NCBI GenBank assembly: GCA_028285545.1
Contig: JANQPA010000008.1
Location: 83,853 to 147,852 of the forward strand
Source of the DNA: Saprospiraceae bacterium
Lineage (GTDB): Bacteria > Bacteroidota > Bacteroidia > Chitinophagales > Saprospiraceae
Direction: 5' to 3'
DNA length: 64,000 bases
Shown here: positions 45,746-55,400 of the stretch, piece by piece
Layout: the number at the start of each line of letters is the position of its first letter
Position numbering within the stretch: the first letter of the stretch is position 1
The notes under the pieces: model-generated
What the model saw: the letters and a program-made list of their open reading frames with translations, nothing else
Databases searched by the model: none
Told to the model about the DNA's origin: nothing
Translations under genes and position numbers: made by a program

Positions 45746-48700
45746 ATGAAAAATTTACACATCAATTATTGTTTCATACTCCTATTCAGTTTTTTATTAT
45801 TACACACACAGCAGCAAATACAAGCCCAGGATACTTTGGCGATGACCTTTGATGAGCGCAAAAAGGTGGAAGGCTTCAGTTTTAAAAATTTTAAATATGA
45901 GGATAAAACGCAGGCTATATATCCACTTGAAGCAAATGTCAATATGGACCCGTCTGTCATTACTAAAGATGAAGGCTGTTTTAATTTAATTAGTTTTGAA
46001 AGAAGGAAAGGTGGTGGTGGTACCTGGAGGGTTTGGGATAATACGGGCCGTGAGAAATTTTTTAAAGCTAGAGGTGGAACACTCACTTTAAACTGGGAAA
46101 AGATTCAGTGGATTAAGTTTAAACTGGATGACCCTGGAAGCGGAAATCCCAATAACACCTGGGACCTGGATAGCATCGTATATACTATCCCGGTGGTAAT
46201 ATCTGCTTCTAAACCTAGCCTAAGCCTAAATAAATCAGAAATTTGTGAGGGAAAATCTGCTACCCTGACTATCAGTGGAGAGTTTAATGATGCTTCAGAA
46301 TGGGAAGTGTACGAAGGAAGTTGCGAAGGAGAGCTCTTAGGTACAACCTCTGGAAATAGCTTTAAGGTAAGCCCAACTACTACAACTACCTATTATGTTA
46401 GGGGAGTGGGAGTCTGTCCACCTCCAGGTGAGTGTAGTGATCCCATTACCCTTACCGTAAAAAAACATTCTACTCCTTTTACGAGCGTTTCACCTTCTGC
46501 TCCCAGCATATGCCCAGGTGAGGAAATATTTTTAGAACCAGCTGGTGGAATCGCCGGAGCCGGGGCTGAAGCAAAGTGGTATACTGGCCCCAACGGAACA
46601 GGAGCCAATATTCCAACAATAGATCAAGCAGGCCGCATTAAAGTTGCCCCTATCCAAAATACAGTCTACTATGTCAGAAGAGAAGGAGATTGTAATACGA
46701 CTACTGATTTTGCTTATATAGTGGTGGTTGCTAATGCTATTCTTGAACATCCCAGCGATGTGTTCGGATGCATCGATGGAGCCGCCTCATTTAAGGCAAC
46801 AATTAGTGGTGATGTTATAAGAACCTACCAATGGTCCTACTCTTCTGATAATGGAAACACTTGGAATACCCTGAATGAAGGTGGGGCTGCACCCTCGGTC
46901 ACCGGTGCTAAATTGCCAATACTATATTTGATCAATATCCCTGCCTCTTGGGATGGATACTTGTTTAGACTAACCGCCTCTGCAGACTGTGCCATTGTTG
47001 AAAATGTAACCAGCAACAGCGCCCAACTCAGTCTAGGTATCAGCCCGACACTCATTGAAAGCCCTGATCATTCTACTACATGTGCCAAAGGTAAAGTTAG
47101 CTTTACGGCCTCCTTTGAAGATGCCACCAGTTTGCAATGGCAGCAATCAAATGATAACGGAAGTACCTGGGCGGATATGTCCAATTCAGAAAGGGTTTCT
47201 GGGGTAAATACAGTTACCCTTAGCATTCAGAATATACCTGGCTATTTTTCCGGCAGGCGTTATCGCTTGAAGGCCACCAATTGTATGAACGTCTTTAGTG
47301 ATGTTGCTATCCTGACGGTTGAAAATTCCCCTACCCCGAGTGCTCACCCTTCTGGGCAAAAAATAATCGACGGACAAACCGCTGCCTTCGCAGCAGGATT
47401 CAATGGTGCACTTTTTATCAAATGGGTATACACAAGCGATAATGGAAAGACCTGGACTCCTTTACAGGATGGTGGGACCAATCCGACTATTGCAGGTTCT
47501 GGTACCAATTCTCTAGTTTTAATCAATGTACCCCTTTCCTGGAATGGAAGAAGGTTTGCCCTTAGGGGAATAAATTCTATTTGTCCTCCAACTTATACCG
47601 ATCCTGCCCTTCTTAGTTTTATAGAATGTGATCCACCAACGGTTGAGGAGCATCCCTCTAGAGCTACTACCTGTAGAGATGGAAATGCAAGCTTTAGCGC
47701 AACTTTGACAGGAGATAATCCAATAAACTTTCAATGGTCTTATTCTACAGATAATGGAAACAGCTGGAGCGATCTGGAAAATGGAGGAACTGCTCCCAAA
47801 GTATCCGGTGCTAAAACTTCCACCCTTGATTTGTCAAATATCCCTGCCTCCTGGGATGGTTTCTTGTTTAGAATGAACGGCTCAAGTGATTGTGAACTAC
47901 CAAAAAAAGTCAGATCTGATAATGCCAAACTGAAAGTATGGGCTGATCCAGAAATATCTGTTCCAAGCTCCCCCATATTTTCCTGCAATGGTGAGCCAGT
48001 TGTCTTTACTTCTCAACTTAATTCCAACGTAGGTAATGATATATCTTATCGTTGGCAAGAATCAAGTGACGATGGGAATACCTGGCAAGATGTAAATGAC
48101 GGAGGAGATATTTCTGGATCCTTTACTAAGGAACTCAGTTTTTCAAATGTCCCAGCCTCTTTTTCCGGAAAACAATACCGCCTGGCTGTCTTTTCTTGCG
48201 AGGAAACTTTTTATAGCGCTAGCATTTTACTCCTGGTTAATACTACTACTGTTCATCCGACAGATAAGAGTGTTGTAAAAAATGGAAATACTGGTTTTTC
48301 AGCAGAATTCCAATATGCCGAAGAGGTCAATTGGGAATATACCACTGATGGAGGGAATACCTGGAATACTTTGACTGATGGAGGTAGCGAACCCCTCATT
48401 GAAGGAGTCACCACCAATACCCTCAAGCTAAATAATGTACCCCTTTCCTGGGATGGAAGAGAATTTGCCCTAAAGGGAAAAAACCCTGCATGCGATCCGA
48501 CTTATACCAACCTTGCTCTTCTAGAGGTGGAGGATTGCGATCCGCCCACTGTTGATGAACAGCCCTCTGATGTGACAATTTGTGCTGAGGAGTCAACCTA
48601 CATTCAGTCGTACTTTTCTGGAGCTACTAGTTTTCGATGGCAAGGATCAGATGATAATGGTGCTACCTGGACAGACATATCCGATGGCGATTATAAGGGA

Positions 48701-51700
48701 ATAGACATTTTGGGTGCACCTACTGAGGCAATCTTATTAGGTTTTGTGCCTGCATCAGCCTCCGGGATGCAATTTCGTCTGAAGGCCACCAATTGCAGCG
48801 AAACCGTTTACAGCTCTGTAGCTACGCTTACGGTAATTAAAATACCTGTAGCAAATCTCCATCCTACAAATGTGACTGTAGGAAAAGATGCTAATATCCA
48901 ATTTACCGCGGGATTTGATGATGCCGATGAACTTAATTGGGTATACACTGCTGATCATGGTGTCACTTGGACTACATTGACTGACGGGGGAAGCAAGCCA
49001 CAAATTTCTGGTGCAACAACCAATACCTTAAATTTAGATGGTATCCCCACCTCCTGGAGTGGAAGACAATTTGCTCTCATTGCCAAAAACTCCCTTTGTC
49101 CAAGCACAGTTTATACCAAGCCAGCCTTATTAAAAGTAACAAATTCTGCTCCGGTAGCTAAGTGCCAGGATATTACAGTTTATATGGAGGATTGTGTGGC
49201 AAGTATTGTTGCTAGTCAAATCGATAATGGTTCTTATGATCCCGATGGAGACGAATTGACTAGTATAACAATAAACAAAAATGTCTTTAACATTGAAAAA
49301 TCTTTTACTGTAAAACTAACCGTGAGCGATGGAGAATTATCAGATGAGTGTATTGCTACGGTATTGGTAAAGGATAAAATACCCCCTGTGGCAATGTGTA
49401 AAGATGTTACCCTAAATCTTAATAAAAATGGAGAGGTAATAATCAACCCCATGAAAATCGATAATGGTTCTTATGATAATTGCCAAGGTATTAAGGTAAA
49501 GTTTACAACTAGTGAATTTAAACTTAATTGCTCTAAAATCGGGCCAAATACAATCACCTTAACGGTGCAAGATCAATCTGAAAACAAAAATTCTTGCGAG
49601 TCCATCGTTTATGTGGAGGATAATATGGCACCCGTTCCTGATCAAAGTACGCTGCCTTCCATTGAATTGGATTGTTCATCTAGCCTGGTTCCTCCTACTG
49701 CTACTGATAATTGCGCAGGAGCTATTATAGCAACTACAGATGACCTTTCTACCTTTTCCACAATTGGAACTCATATCATCACCTGGATTTATGATGATGG
49801 CAATGGTAATATTGAAACACAGACACAAACTGTTATTATTAAGGACAATTCTAAGCCGGTACCAGATGTCTCTAATCTGCCTACTGTTACATTAACATGC
49901 TCAGAAAGTGTTTCACCTCCTACTGCAACTGATAATTGTGAAGGATTAATTACTGCAACTACTACCGACCCCACTAGTTTTTCTGTTCAAGGAAACTATA
50001 CCATCACCTGGATTTATGATGATGGCAACGGCAATATCGAAACACAAACACAAACGGTTATGGTGGTGGATAATTCTAAACCAGTGCCGGTTGTTTCTAC
50101 TTTGCCTACTATAACTGGAGAATGTTCGGTTACAATTGCTAATCCTCCTACGGCTACCGACAATTGTGATGGAAACCTTATCCAGGGTACTACTTCAGAT
50201 CCACTATATTATGATCAACAAGGCCAGTACACCATCACCTGGACTTATGATGATGGAAATGGAAATATTGAAACGCAGACCCAAACGGTGATCGTAGAAG
50301 ATTTGACCAAACCGGTGCCAGATGAGGTTAACTTACCCAATGTAACTGGTGAATGCTCAGCTACTGTATCTGCTATACCTACTGCTACGGATGCTTGTGA
50401 AGGTACAATTGTGGGTACTACTTCAGATCCACTGTTTTATGATCAGCAAGGCCAGTATACCATCACCTGGACTTATGATGATGGAAATGGAAATATTGAA
50501 ACGCAGACCCAAACGGTGATCGTAGAGGATTTGACCAAACCGGTGCCAGATCTGAATTCTTTACCAGATCTTACTGCTGAATGCGCTGTGAGCCTTTCTT
50601 CTGCCCCCACAGCCACGGATAACTGCACAGGTACTATAATAGGCACTACCACCGATCCCCTGTCCTACAGCTCCCAGGGAACTCACACTATTATCTGGAC
50701 TTTTGATGATGGTAATGGAAATGCAGTCACCCAAACACAAACCGTGATCATCAAGGATGTCACTGCTCCTGTGCCGGATGTAGCTACCCTGCCTACCATC
50801 ACCGCATCTTGTGAAGCAGGTCTCGAACCTCCTTTTGCAACCGATAATTGTGTGGGGCAGGTCGTCGGTACTACTTCTGATCCGCTTTACTTTGATAAAG
50901 AAGGGACTTATACTGTTACCTGGATTTTTGACGATGGAAATGGAAATTCTTCCTCCCAAGATCAAACCATTGTCATTATGAATGATGCAACTCCAGTTCC
51001 TGATCGAAATAATCTTCCAACTCTTAGAGCTCAGTGTGGACTTACCGTTTCTCAGGTCCCAACCGCTTCAGATCACTGTGGAGGAACCATTGTTGCCACC
51101 ACTTCTGATCCTTTGACCTATAATACCCAAGGTACTCACCTCATCACCTGGACTTTTGATAACGGCAATGGGAATACTGCTACTCAAACTCAACAGATCA
51201 TCATTCGAGATACTAAAGCACCTGTGCCAGACAGAGCTAATCTGCCTGCCCTGGGAGGAAGTTGTTCATTATTGATCACCAATTTCCCTACGGCTACTGA
51301 TAATTGCGCGGGTTCAGTTACGGCTACTACTGACAGTCCGCTTGAATTTGATCAGGAAGGCACTTATGCAATCATTTGGAATTATGAGGACGGAAATGGA
51401 AATACCTCCTCCCAAACTCAATGGGTCATCATCAGTAGTGATGCTGAACCAACAGCTGAATGTAAAAACATCTCTGTGGCTTTAGGAACTAGTAATCAGG
51501 TGAACATCAAGGCTGTAGATATTGATAAAGGCTCTTATGATGAATGCGGCACCGTTACTCTACTCATCAGTTCAGCTGGAAGTTCTGTTATTGGCACCGC
51601 ACTTCCTCCCGCTCCAAGTATGGACTTGTACTGCAAGGATGGAAAAGTGCAGAACCTAATGCTTTCGGTGACTAATGAAAAAGGAAATACCGCCTATTGT

Positions 51701-52186
51701 CAGGCTACCGTATTCCTTGAGGGAGCCGATAGTGATAATGATGGCATTTTAGACCAATGCGACAACTGCTCGGATACCTACAATCCGGATCAGGAGGACA
51801 GTAATAATAATGGTACCGGAGATGCCTGTGAAGAATCCACCGATCCAGGTACCGACCCAGGATCTTGGGAAGGTTGGAGTTTGAAAAAGCAAGGAAGTGA
51901 TCAAACCAAGCTTATCACTGAATTGAGGGCTTTCCCCAATCCATTCCAGGAAGAAGTCAATTTGAGTTTCAATCTGAATCAGGAAGAAAGAACTACAGTT
52001 GAAATCTTCAACATCCAGGGACAAAGAGTGCATACCCTATTATCAGAAATAGCACCAAGAGGAGAGCATCGTGTCCAGTGGGATGGAAAAGATCAAAATG
52101 GACAGCCCATGCCAGCAGGTATTTATCTGATAAGGTTGAGGGCTGGAAAGGCGCTGATTAATCAGAAGGTGGTCTTGCAGAGATAA
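45746..52186 (+). CDS. Giant T9SS-secreted repeat protein A (Ig-like, HYR-like, TSP3, sorting domain)
   Basis: The 2146-residue protein has a signal peptide (about 1-27, ILLFSFLLLHTQQQIQA-Q), an N-terminal domain (30-150) and two Ig-like_CHU-type domains (155-325: SEICEGKSATLTISG; PSICPGEEIFLEPAGG). Eight Ig-like repeats with DNGxTW and IPxSWxGxxFxL motifs follow (about 330-1130). Two HYR-like repeats (1133-1292) precede eight ~76-residue repeats (about 1293-1896) of the form PVPD..LP...C..PTATDNC..YDDGNGN..TQTQTV. One more HYR-like unit leads to thrombospondin-3 calcium loops (about 1992-2030, DSDNDGILDQCDNCSD) and a type A T9SS sorting domain (2060-2146, FPNPFQEEVNL...GIYLIRLRAGK). It is likely a long surface fibre or adhesin. 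Disulfide-rich repeats and calcium loops suggest an extended rod. Confidence 0.92.
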   Translation: MKNLHINYCFILLFSFLLLHTQQQIQAQDTLAMTFDERKKVEGFSFKNFKYEDKTQAIYPLEANVNMDPSVITKDEGCFNLISFERRKGGGGTWRVWDNTGREKFFKARGGTLTLNWEKIQWIKFKLDDPGSGNPNNTWDLDSIVYTIPVVISASKPSLSLNKSEICEGKSATLTISGEFNDASEWEVYEGSCEGELLGTTSGNSFKVSPTTTTTYYVRGVGVCPPPGECSDPITLTVKKHSTPFTSVSPSAPSICPGEEIFLEPAGGIAGAGAEAKWYTGPNGTGANIPTIDQAGRIKVAPIQNTVYYVRREGDCNTTTDFAYIVVVANAILEHPSDVFGCIDGAASFKATISGDVIRTYQWSYSSDNGNTWNTLNEGGAAPSVTGAKLPILYLINIPASWDGYLFRLTASADCAIVENVTSNSAQLSLGISPTLIESPDHSTTCAKGKVSFTASFEDATSLQWQQSNDNGSTWADMSNSERVSGVNTVTLSIQNIPGYFSGRRYRLKATNCMNVFSDVAILTVENSPTPSAHPSGQKIIDGQTAAFAAGFNGALFIKWVYTSDNGKTWTPLQDGGTNPTIAGSGTNSLVLINVPLSWNGRRFALRGINSICPPTYTDPALLSFIECDPPTVEEHPSRATTCRDGNASFSATLTGDNPINFQWSYSTDNGNSWSDLENGGTAPKVSGAKTSTLDLSNIPASWDGFLFRMNGSSDCELPKKVRSDNAKLKVWADPEISVPSSPIFSCNGEPVVFTSQLNSNVGNDISYRWQESSDDGNTWQDVNDGGDISGSFTKELSFSNVPASFSGKQYRLAVFSCEETFYSASILLLVNTTTVHPTDKSVVKNGNTGFSAEFQYAEEVNWEYTTDGGNTWNTLTDGGSEPLIEGVTTNTLKLNNVPLSWDGREFALKGKNPACDPTYTNLALLEVEDCDPPTVDEQPSDVTICAEESTYIQSYFSGATSFRWQGSDDNGATWTDISDGDYKGIDILGAPTEAILLGFVPASASGMQFRLKATNCSETVYSSVATLTVIKIPVANLHPTNVTVGKDANIQFTAGFDDADELNWVYTADHGVTWTTLTDGGSKPQISGATTNTLNLDGIPTSWSGRQFALIAKNSLCPSTVYTKPALLKVTNSAPVAKCQDITVYMEDCVASIVASQIDNGSYDPDGDELTSITINKNVFNIEKSFTVKLTVSDGELSDECIATVLVKDKIPPVAMCKDVTLNLNKNGEVIINPMKIDNGSYDNCQGIKVKFTTSEFKLNCSKIGPNTITLTVQDQSENKNSCESIVYVEDNMAPVPDQSTLPSIELDCSSSLVPPTATDNCAGAIIATTDDLSTFSTIGTHIITWIYDDGNGNIETQTQTVIIKDNSKPVPDVSNLPTVTLTCSESVSPPTATDNCEGLITATTTDPTSFSVQGNYTITWIYDDGNGNIETQTQTVMVVDNSKPVPVVSTLPTITGECSVTIANPPTATDNCDGNLIQGTTSDPLYYDQQGQYTITWTYDDGNGNIETQTQTVIVEDLTKPVPDEVNLPNVTGECSATVSAIPTATDACEGTIVGTTSDPLFYDQQGQYTITWTYDDGNGNIETQTQTVIVEDLTKPVPDLNSLPDLTAECAVSLSSAPTATDNCTGTIIGTTTDPLSYSSQGTHTIIWTFDDGNGNAVTQTQTVIIKDVTAPVPDVATLPTITASCEAGLEPPFATDNCVGQVVGTTSDPLYFDKEGTYTVTWIFDDGNGNSSSQDQTIVIMNDATPVPDRNNLPTLRAQCGLTVSQVPTASDHCGGTIVATTSDPLTYNTQGTHLITWTFDNGNGNTATQTQQIIIRDTKAPVPDRANLPALGGSCSLLITNFPTATDNCAGSVTATTDSPLEFDQEGTYAIIWNYEDGNGNTSSQTQWVIISSDAEPTAECKNISVALGTSNQVNIKAVDIDKGSYDECGTVTLLISSAGSSVIGTALPPAPSMDLYCKDGKVQNLMLSVTNEKGNTAYCQATVFLEGADSDNDGILDQCDNCSDTYNPDQEDSNNNGTGDACEESTDPGTDPGSWEGWSLKKQGSDQTKLITELRAFPNPFQEEVNLSFNLNQEERTTVEIFNIQGQRVHTLLSEIAPRGEHRVQWDGKDQNGQPMPAGIYLIRLRAGKALINQKVVLQR
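46737..49140 (+). repeat. Ig-like repeat array with ~900-bp higher-order period
   Basis: Eight Ig-like units of about 85-100 codons fall into three types in the order a-b-c, a-b-c, b-c. Triplet starts near 46737, 47635 and 48543 are about 900 bp apart. Types differ in their endings: RLTASADC or RMNGSSDC (a), RLKATNC (b), ALxGxNxxC (c). The array grew by block duplication of triplets. Confidence 0.75.
49621..51435 (+). repeat. HYR-like repeat array with 228-bp units
   Basis: Eight tandem units of about 76 codons lie in the second half of secreted protein A. Two neighbours are almost identical over ~139 bp (50185-50323 and 50413-50551, offset exactly 228 bp), showing recent duplication or gene conversion; others have drifted. 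Confidence 0.85.
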
Positions 52187-52191
52187 GTGGT

Positions 52192-52241
52192 GAAATGGTT
52201 AAGACATGTCATGTCTAGACATGACATGTCTTAACCATTTC
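52192..52241. repeat. Perfect 50-bp palindrome after secreted gene A
   Basis: A perfect dyad centred at 52216/52217 with core GACATGTCATGTCTAGACAT and flanks GAAATGGTTAA / TTAACCATTTC. It starts 6 bp after the stop codon. No T tract follows, so it is not a standard terminator. The core GACATGTC is itself palindromic and occurs twice. Confidence 0.93.
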
Positions 52242-52307
52242 CCCTCAATGCCCATAAAACCAGCCGTTTAAGCTATTTCACTCCAGGGGATATCTCCTGA
52301 TTTTTCG

Positions 52308-52335
52308 GACATGTCATGTTTAAATATGACATGTC
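52308..52335. repeat. 28-bp GACATGTC palindrome, second of pair A
   Basis: GACATGTCATGTTT pairs with AAATATGACATGTC with one mismatch pair. Its centre is 105 bp from the centre of the 52192-52241 palindrome, exactly as in module B. It lies about 90 bp before the start of the second sensor gene. Confidence 0.88.
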
Positions 52336-52338
52336 TTC

Positions 52339-52368
52339 CTTTCCAAGAAGAAGTTTTTATCTTTATTT
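52339..52368 (+). promoter_or_regulatory. Conserved block upstream of sensor gene B
   Basis: This matches 40423-40452 upstream of sensor A in about 25 of 30 positions, ending 60 bp before the ATG. It starts three bases after the GACATGTC palindrome. It is a candidate site shared by the two sensor promoters. Confidence 0.5.
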
Positions 52369-52427
52369 CAACAAGCGTTTAAACCTTGACTTACGTTAAA
52401 TAAGCAATAACAGAAATTGATTTCACC

Positions 52428-55400
52428 ATGAAACCCTTGATCTTTTCCATATGGTTTCAGCTTTTCCTGACGGTGTGCCTTGCCTCCGATAGTCTTTCTA
52501 TACCTTCTTTGTACCCTTCCTATCTAACGGCCTATGACGTAGAGCAAGGTCTGGCTACCTCATGTATAAGTAAGATTACGGTGGATAAAAAAGGACGTCT
52601 TTGGTTAAAACCCTGTGAAAGATCCAAGTTGAGCAGATCATTCAACTCTTACTTATTTGATGGGATTAAATCCTATGATATACCATTGCCTCAGTCTGAG
52701 GCATCGCCCTGGTATGTAGAAGGTATAACCGACGATGGCTTATTGTTTGGAAAAAATTCAAAAAATTCAAAACCTCCTGAAGTATTTCTTTTGGATCCCG
52801 AAACTTATGAACATAAAATTTATACCTTACCTACCAAGGAGAAGATCCTAAATATTTTGCCCGGCAAGGATAATGCTATTTTTACCCTAACCCAAACTGT
52901 TGGCCAATATGCTATTTATAAACATTCTCTAAAGGAAGAAACACTCCTTTCTACTTTTCAAAAGCCGGAAATTGTTGGCTCCTATTCACTAGAAGAATTA
53001 TCAGCAGTTATAGATAAGGGCACCATATGGTTTTTTCATCAACATACTGGTTTGATCAAATATGATATTAACAATAATATATTCAAAGAGTATACCTGGA
53101 TGGATCTATTGGGTCAAGAAATTCCTAAATGGATAGAAACAAATGTCAATGAATTCCTAAAAATGACAGTGGATCAAAATGGAAATTTAATCTTATATAT
53201 TGACGAACTTAGAAGTTTTTTCCTCTTCGATACCCGATCTGAAAAAATAAATCCCTATCCCTTATTAAATACTCAATTAGCCCAACTTCCCATTCGCAAA
53301 ATTTTTCGAGTATTTTTTCATAGGGATACTAAAAAAAATATTCTCATCAAAATCCGGTACAATAAAAACCAGGATAAAAATATATTTAGAGCTACTGAAT
53401 CTTTTATACTATTGGATAATAATGATCAATTATATGACTACGCCCCCATTGTCAATCAATCTGTTCAAAATAGCAGGTTTAATACTAACCAAATAAGGGG
53501 TGTTTATAGTGCCAATTTTAAAGAAGAAGTCCTTTTGGGAATGAATGCTGGTTTGGTTAAAACAGAGATCCAGGCTGATTTGTCCATTGTTTCTCTTTTG
53601 GAAAAATGGCCTTCGCGAGCAATGGTTCAGCTTGATAAAGATCGTATATGGCTTAATGGAGAATCAAAAAAATTTGGACAAATTGATATTTCAAAACAAA
53701 AAATGGTCTTGGAGGATCTTTTTGACATTTGTAATAAAGATATTATTATTCCAACCTTTGCTAAATTTATCAATAGGAACCGGCAAGAAATTTGGTTCCC
53801 CACCAGAGATAGTGCTTTGTATTCTTACCAAATCAAAGAGCAGAAATGCACAAAATATCCGATTGGTCTGCGTTTTCACAAATTTGATTTCATCAATGAA
53901 AATGAGATAGCCCTGGTTGGCTTAAAAGGGGGGCTTTTTATTTATAATCTGAAACAAAAAGAATTAAGGCCTTTTCTTCATCAAGGCCAGGCACTAAAAA
54001 TAGAAGGCCTAATGGGTGACGTTTATTGTGATAAAAAGGGCGTTTTGTGGATAGCTGCCACAAAAGGACTGTGGCGTATCGATACCCGCTCAGGCGAGGT
54101 GGCCCGCTTGGGTCAAAAGGAAGGCTTTGAGGTCGAGCAGTATTTTAGTATCCTCGAAGGGGAAGAGGGAACTTTATGGTTAGGAACCTTGTCTAAGGGT
54201 CTTCAAATTTATAATACCGAAAGTGGCCTCCTAAAAGTAATCGATCAAAACACCGGACTATCCAATAATACGGTGGTGGGAATTTTGTCAGATCAAGATG
54301 GAGATATCTGGGTCTCTACTTTTAATGGAATAACTGTGCTTTCTAAAACAGGAGAGGTTTTATTTGAAATACAAGAAAAAGATGGCCTTTCTCACAAAGA
54401 ATTTAATCGTTGTTCTTTTTTAAAAACATGGGATGGCAAACTCATTTTTGGAAATGTAATTGGCATCAATATTATTGATCCTATTAAGGTCAAACAAATT
54501 TATACCCAAAAGAAAGCCCCCAAAATTTATTTAACTGAAATCAGCTTTTTTAATAAAAAATTAGGAGAACCCATTATTCTGAGAAAAAACCTGGAAAATA
54601 CAAACCAAATAAAACTATCTTCTACTCATCGTTATCTCAATTTAGATTTTGCTCTTTCTGATTATCTGAATCCTGAAAAAATAAATTATGCCTACCAAAT
54701 TCAAAATGCAAAAGAAAAGAAATCAAAAGAAAGGATAGAGGAGGATTTGTGGATAAACATAGGGCCAAAATCAGAATTGACCCTCACCAATTTACCGGTC
54801 GGTGAATTTACCATCTTAATCAAAGGGAGTAATCATACCGGAAAATGGACAGAACAACATCTGTCTGTTCAGGTAAAAATATTGCCATTCTTTTATAATA
54901 CCTGGTGGTTTTATCTGCTGTGCAGCATTCCAATAATTACAGTTTTATTTTTGGGCTACAGACAATTATTTACAGAGAAAAAAAGACTGGAAGCTGAAGT
55001 CAACAAACGAACCCTGCAAATAGTCAAAGACAAAGAATTAATAGAAGAACAAGCGACCAAACTGCTTGAAATGGATGAGATGAAATCTCGCTTTTTCACC
55101 AATATCTCCCATGAGTTCAGAACCCCCTTGACTATTATTTCCGGGATGGTGCCTCAAATGGAAAACAATCCGGATCAATGGATGAAAAAAGGAATGGAAC
55201 TCATTCGCAGAAACAGTAACCACTTATTATCCTTAATCAATCAAATCCTTGATCTAAGGAAATTGGAATCTGGTGCGCTCAAACCTAATCTTATTCAGGC
55301 AGATATTCTCCCCTACTTGCTTTACATTATTGATTCTTTTCGGGCTATTGCCCAATCTAAAGGAATTAAAATCCACCTGCTTACGCAGCAAAAGCAATTA

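Noticed and set aside
52192..52241. Standard rho-independent terminator
   Set aside because: The dyad is very strong but has no T tract on either side, and the paired copy 105 bp away with fixed spacing is not explained by termination.
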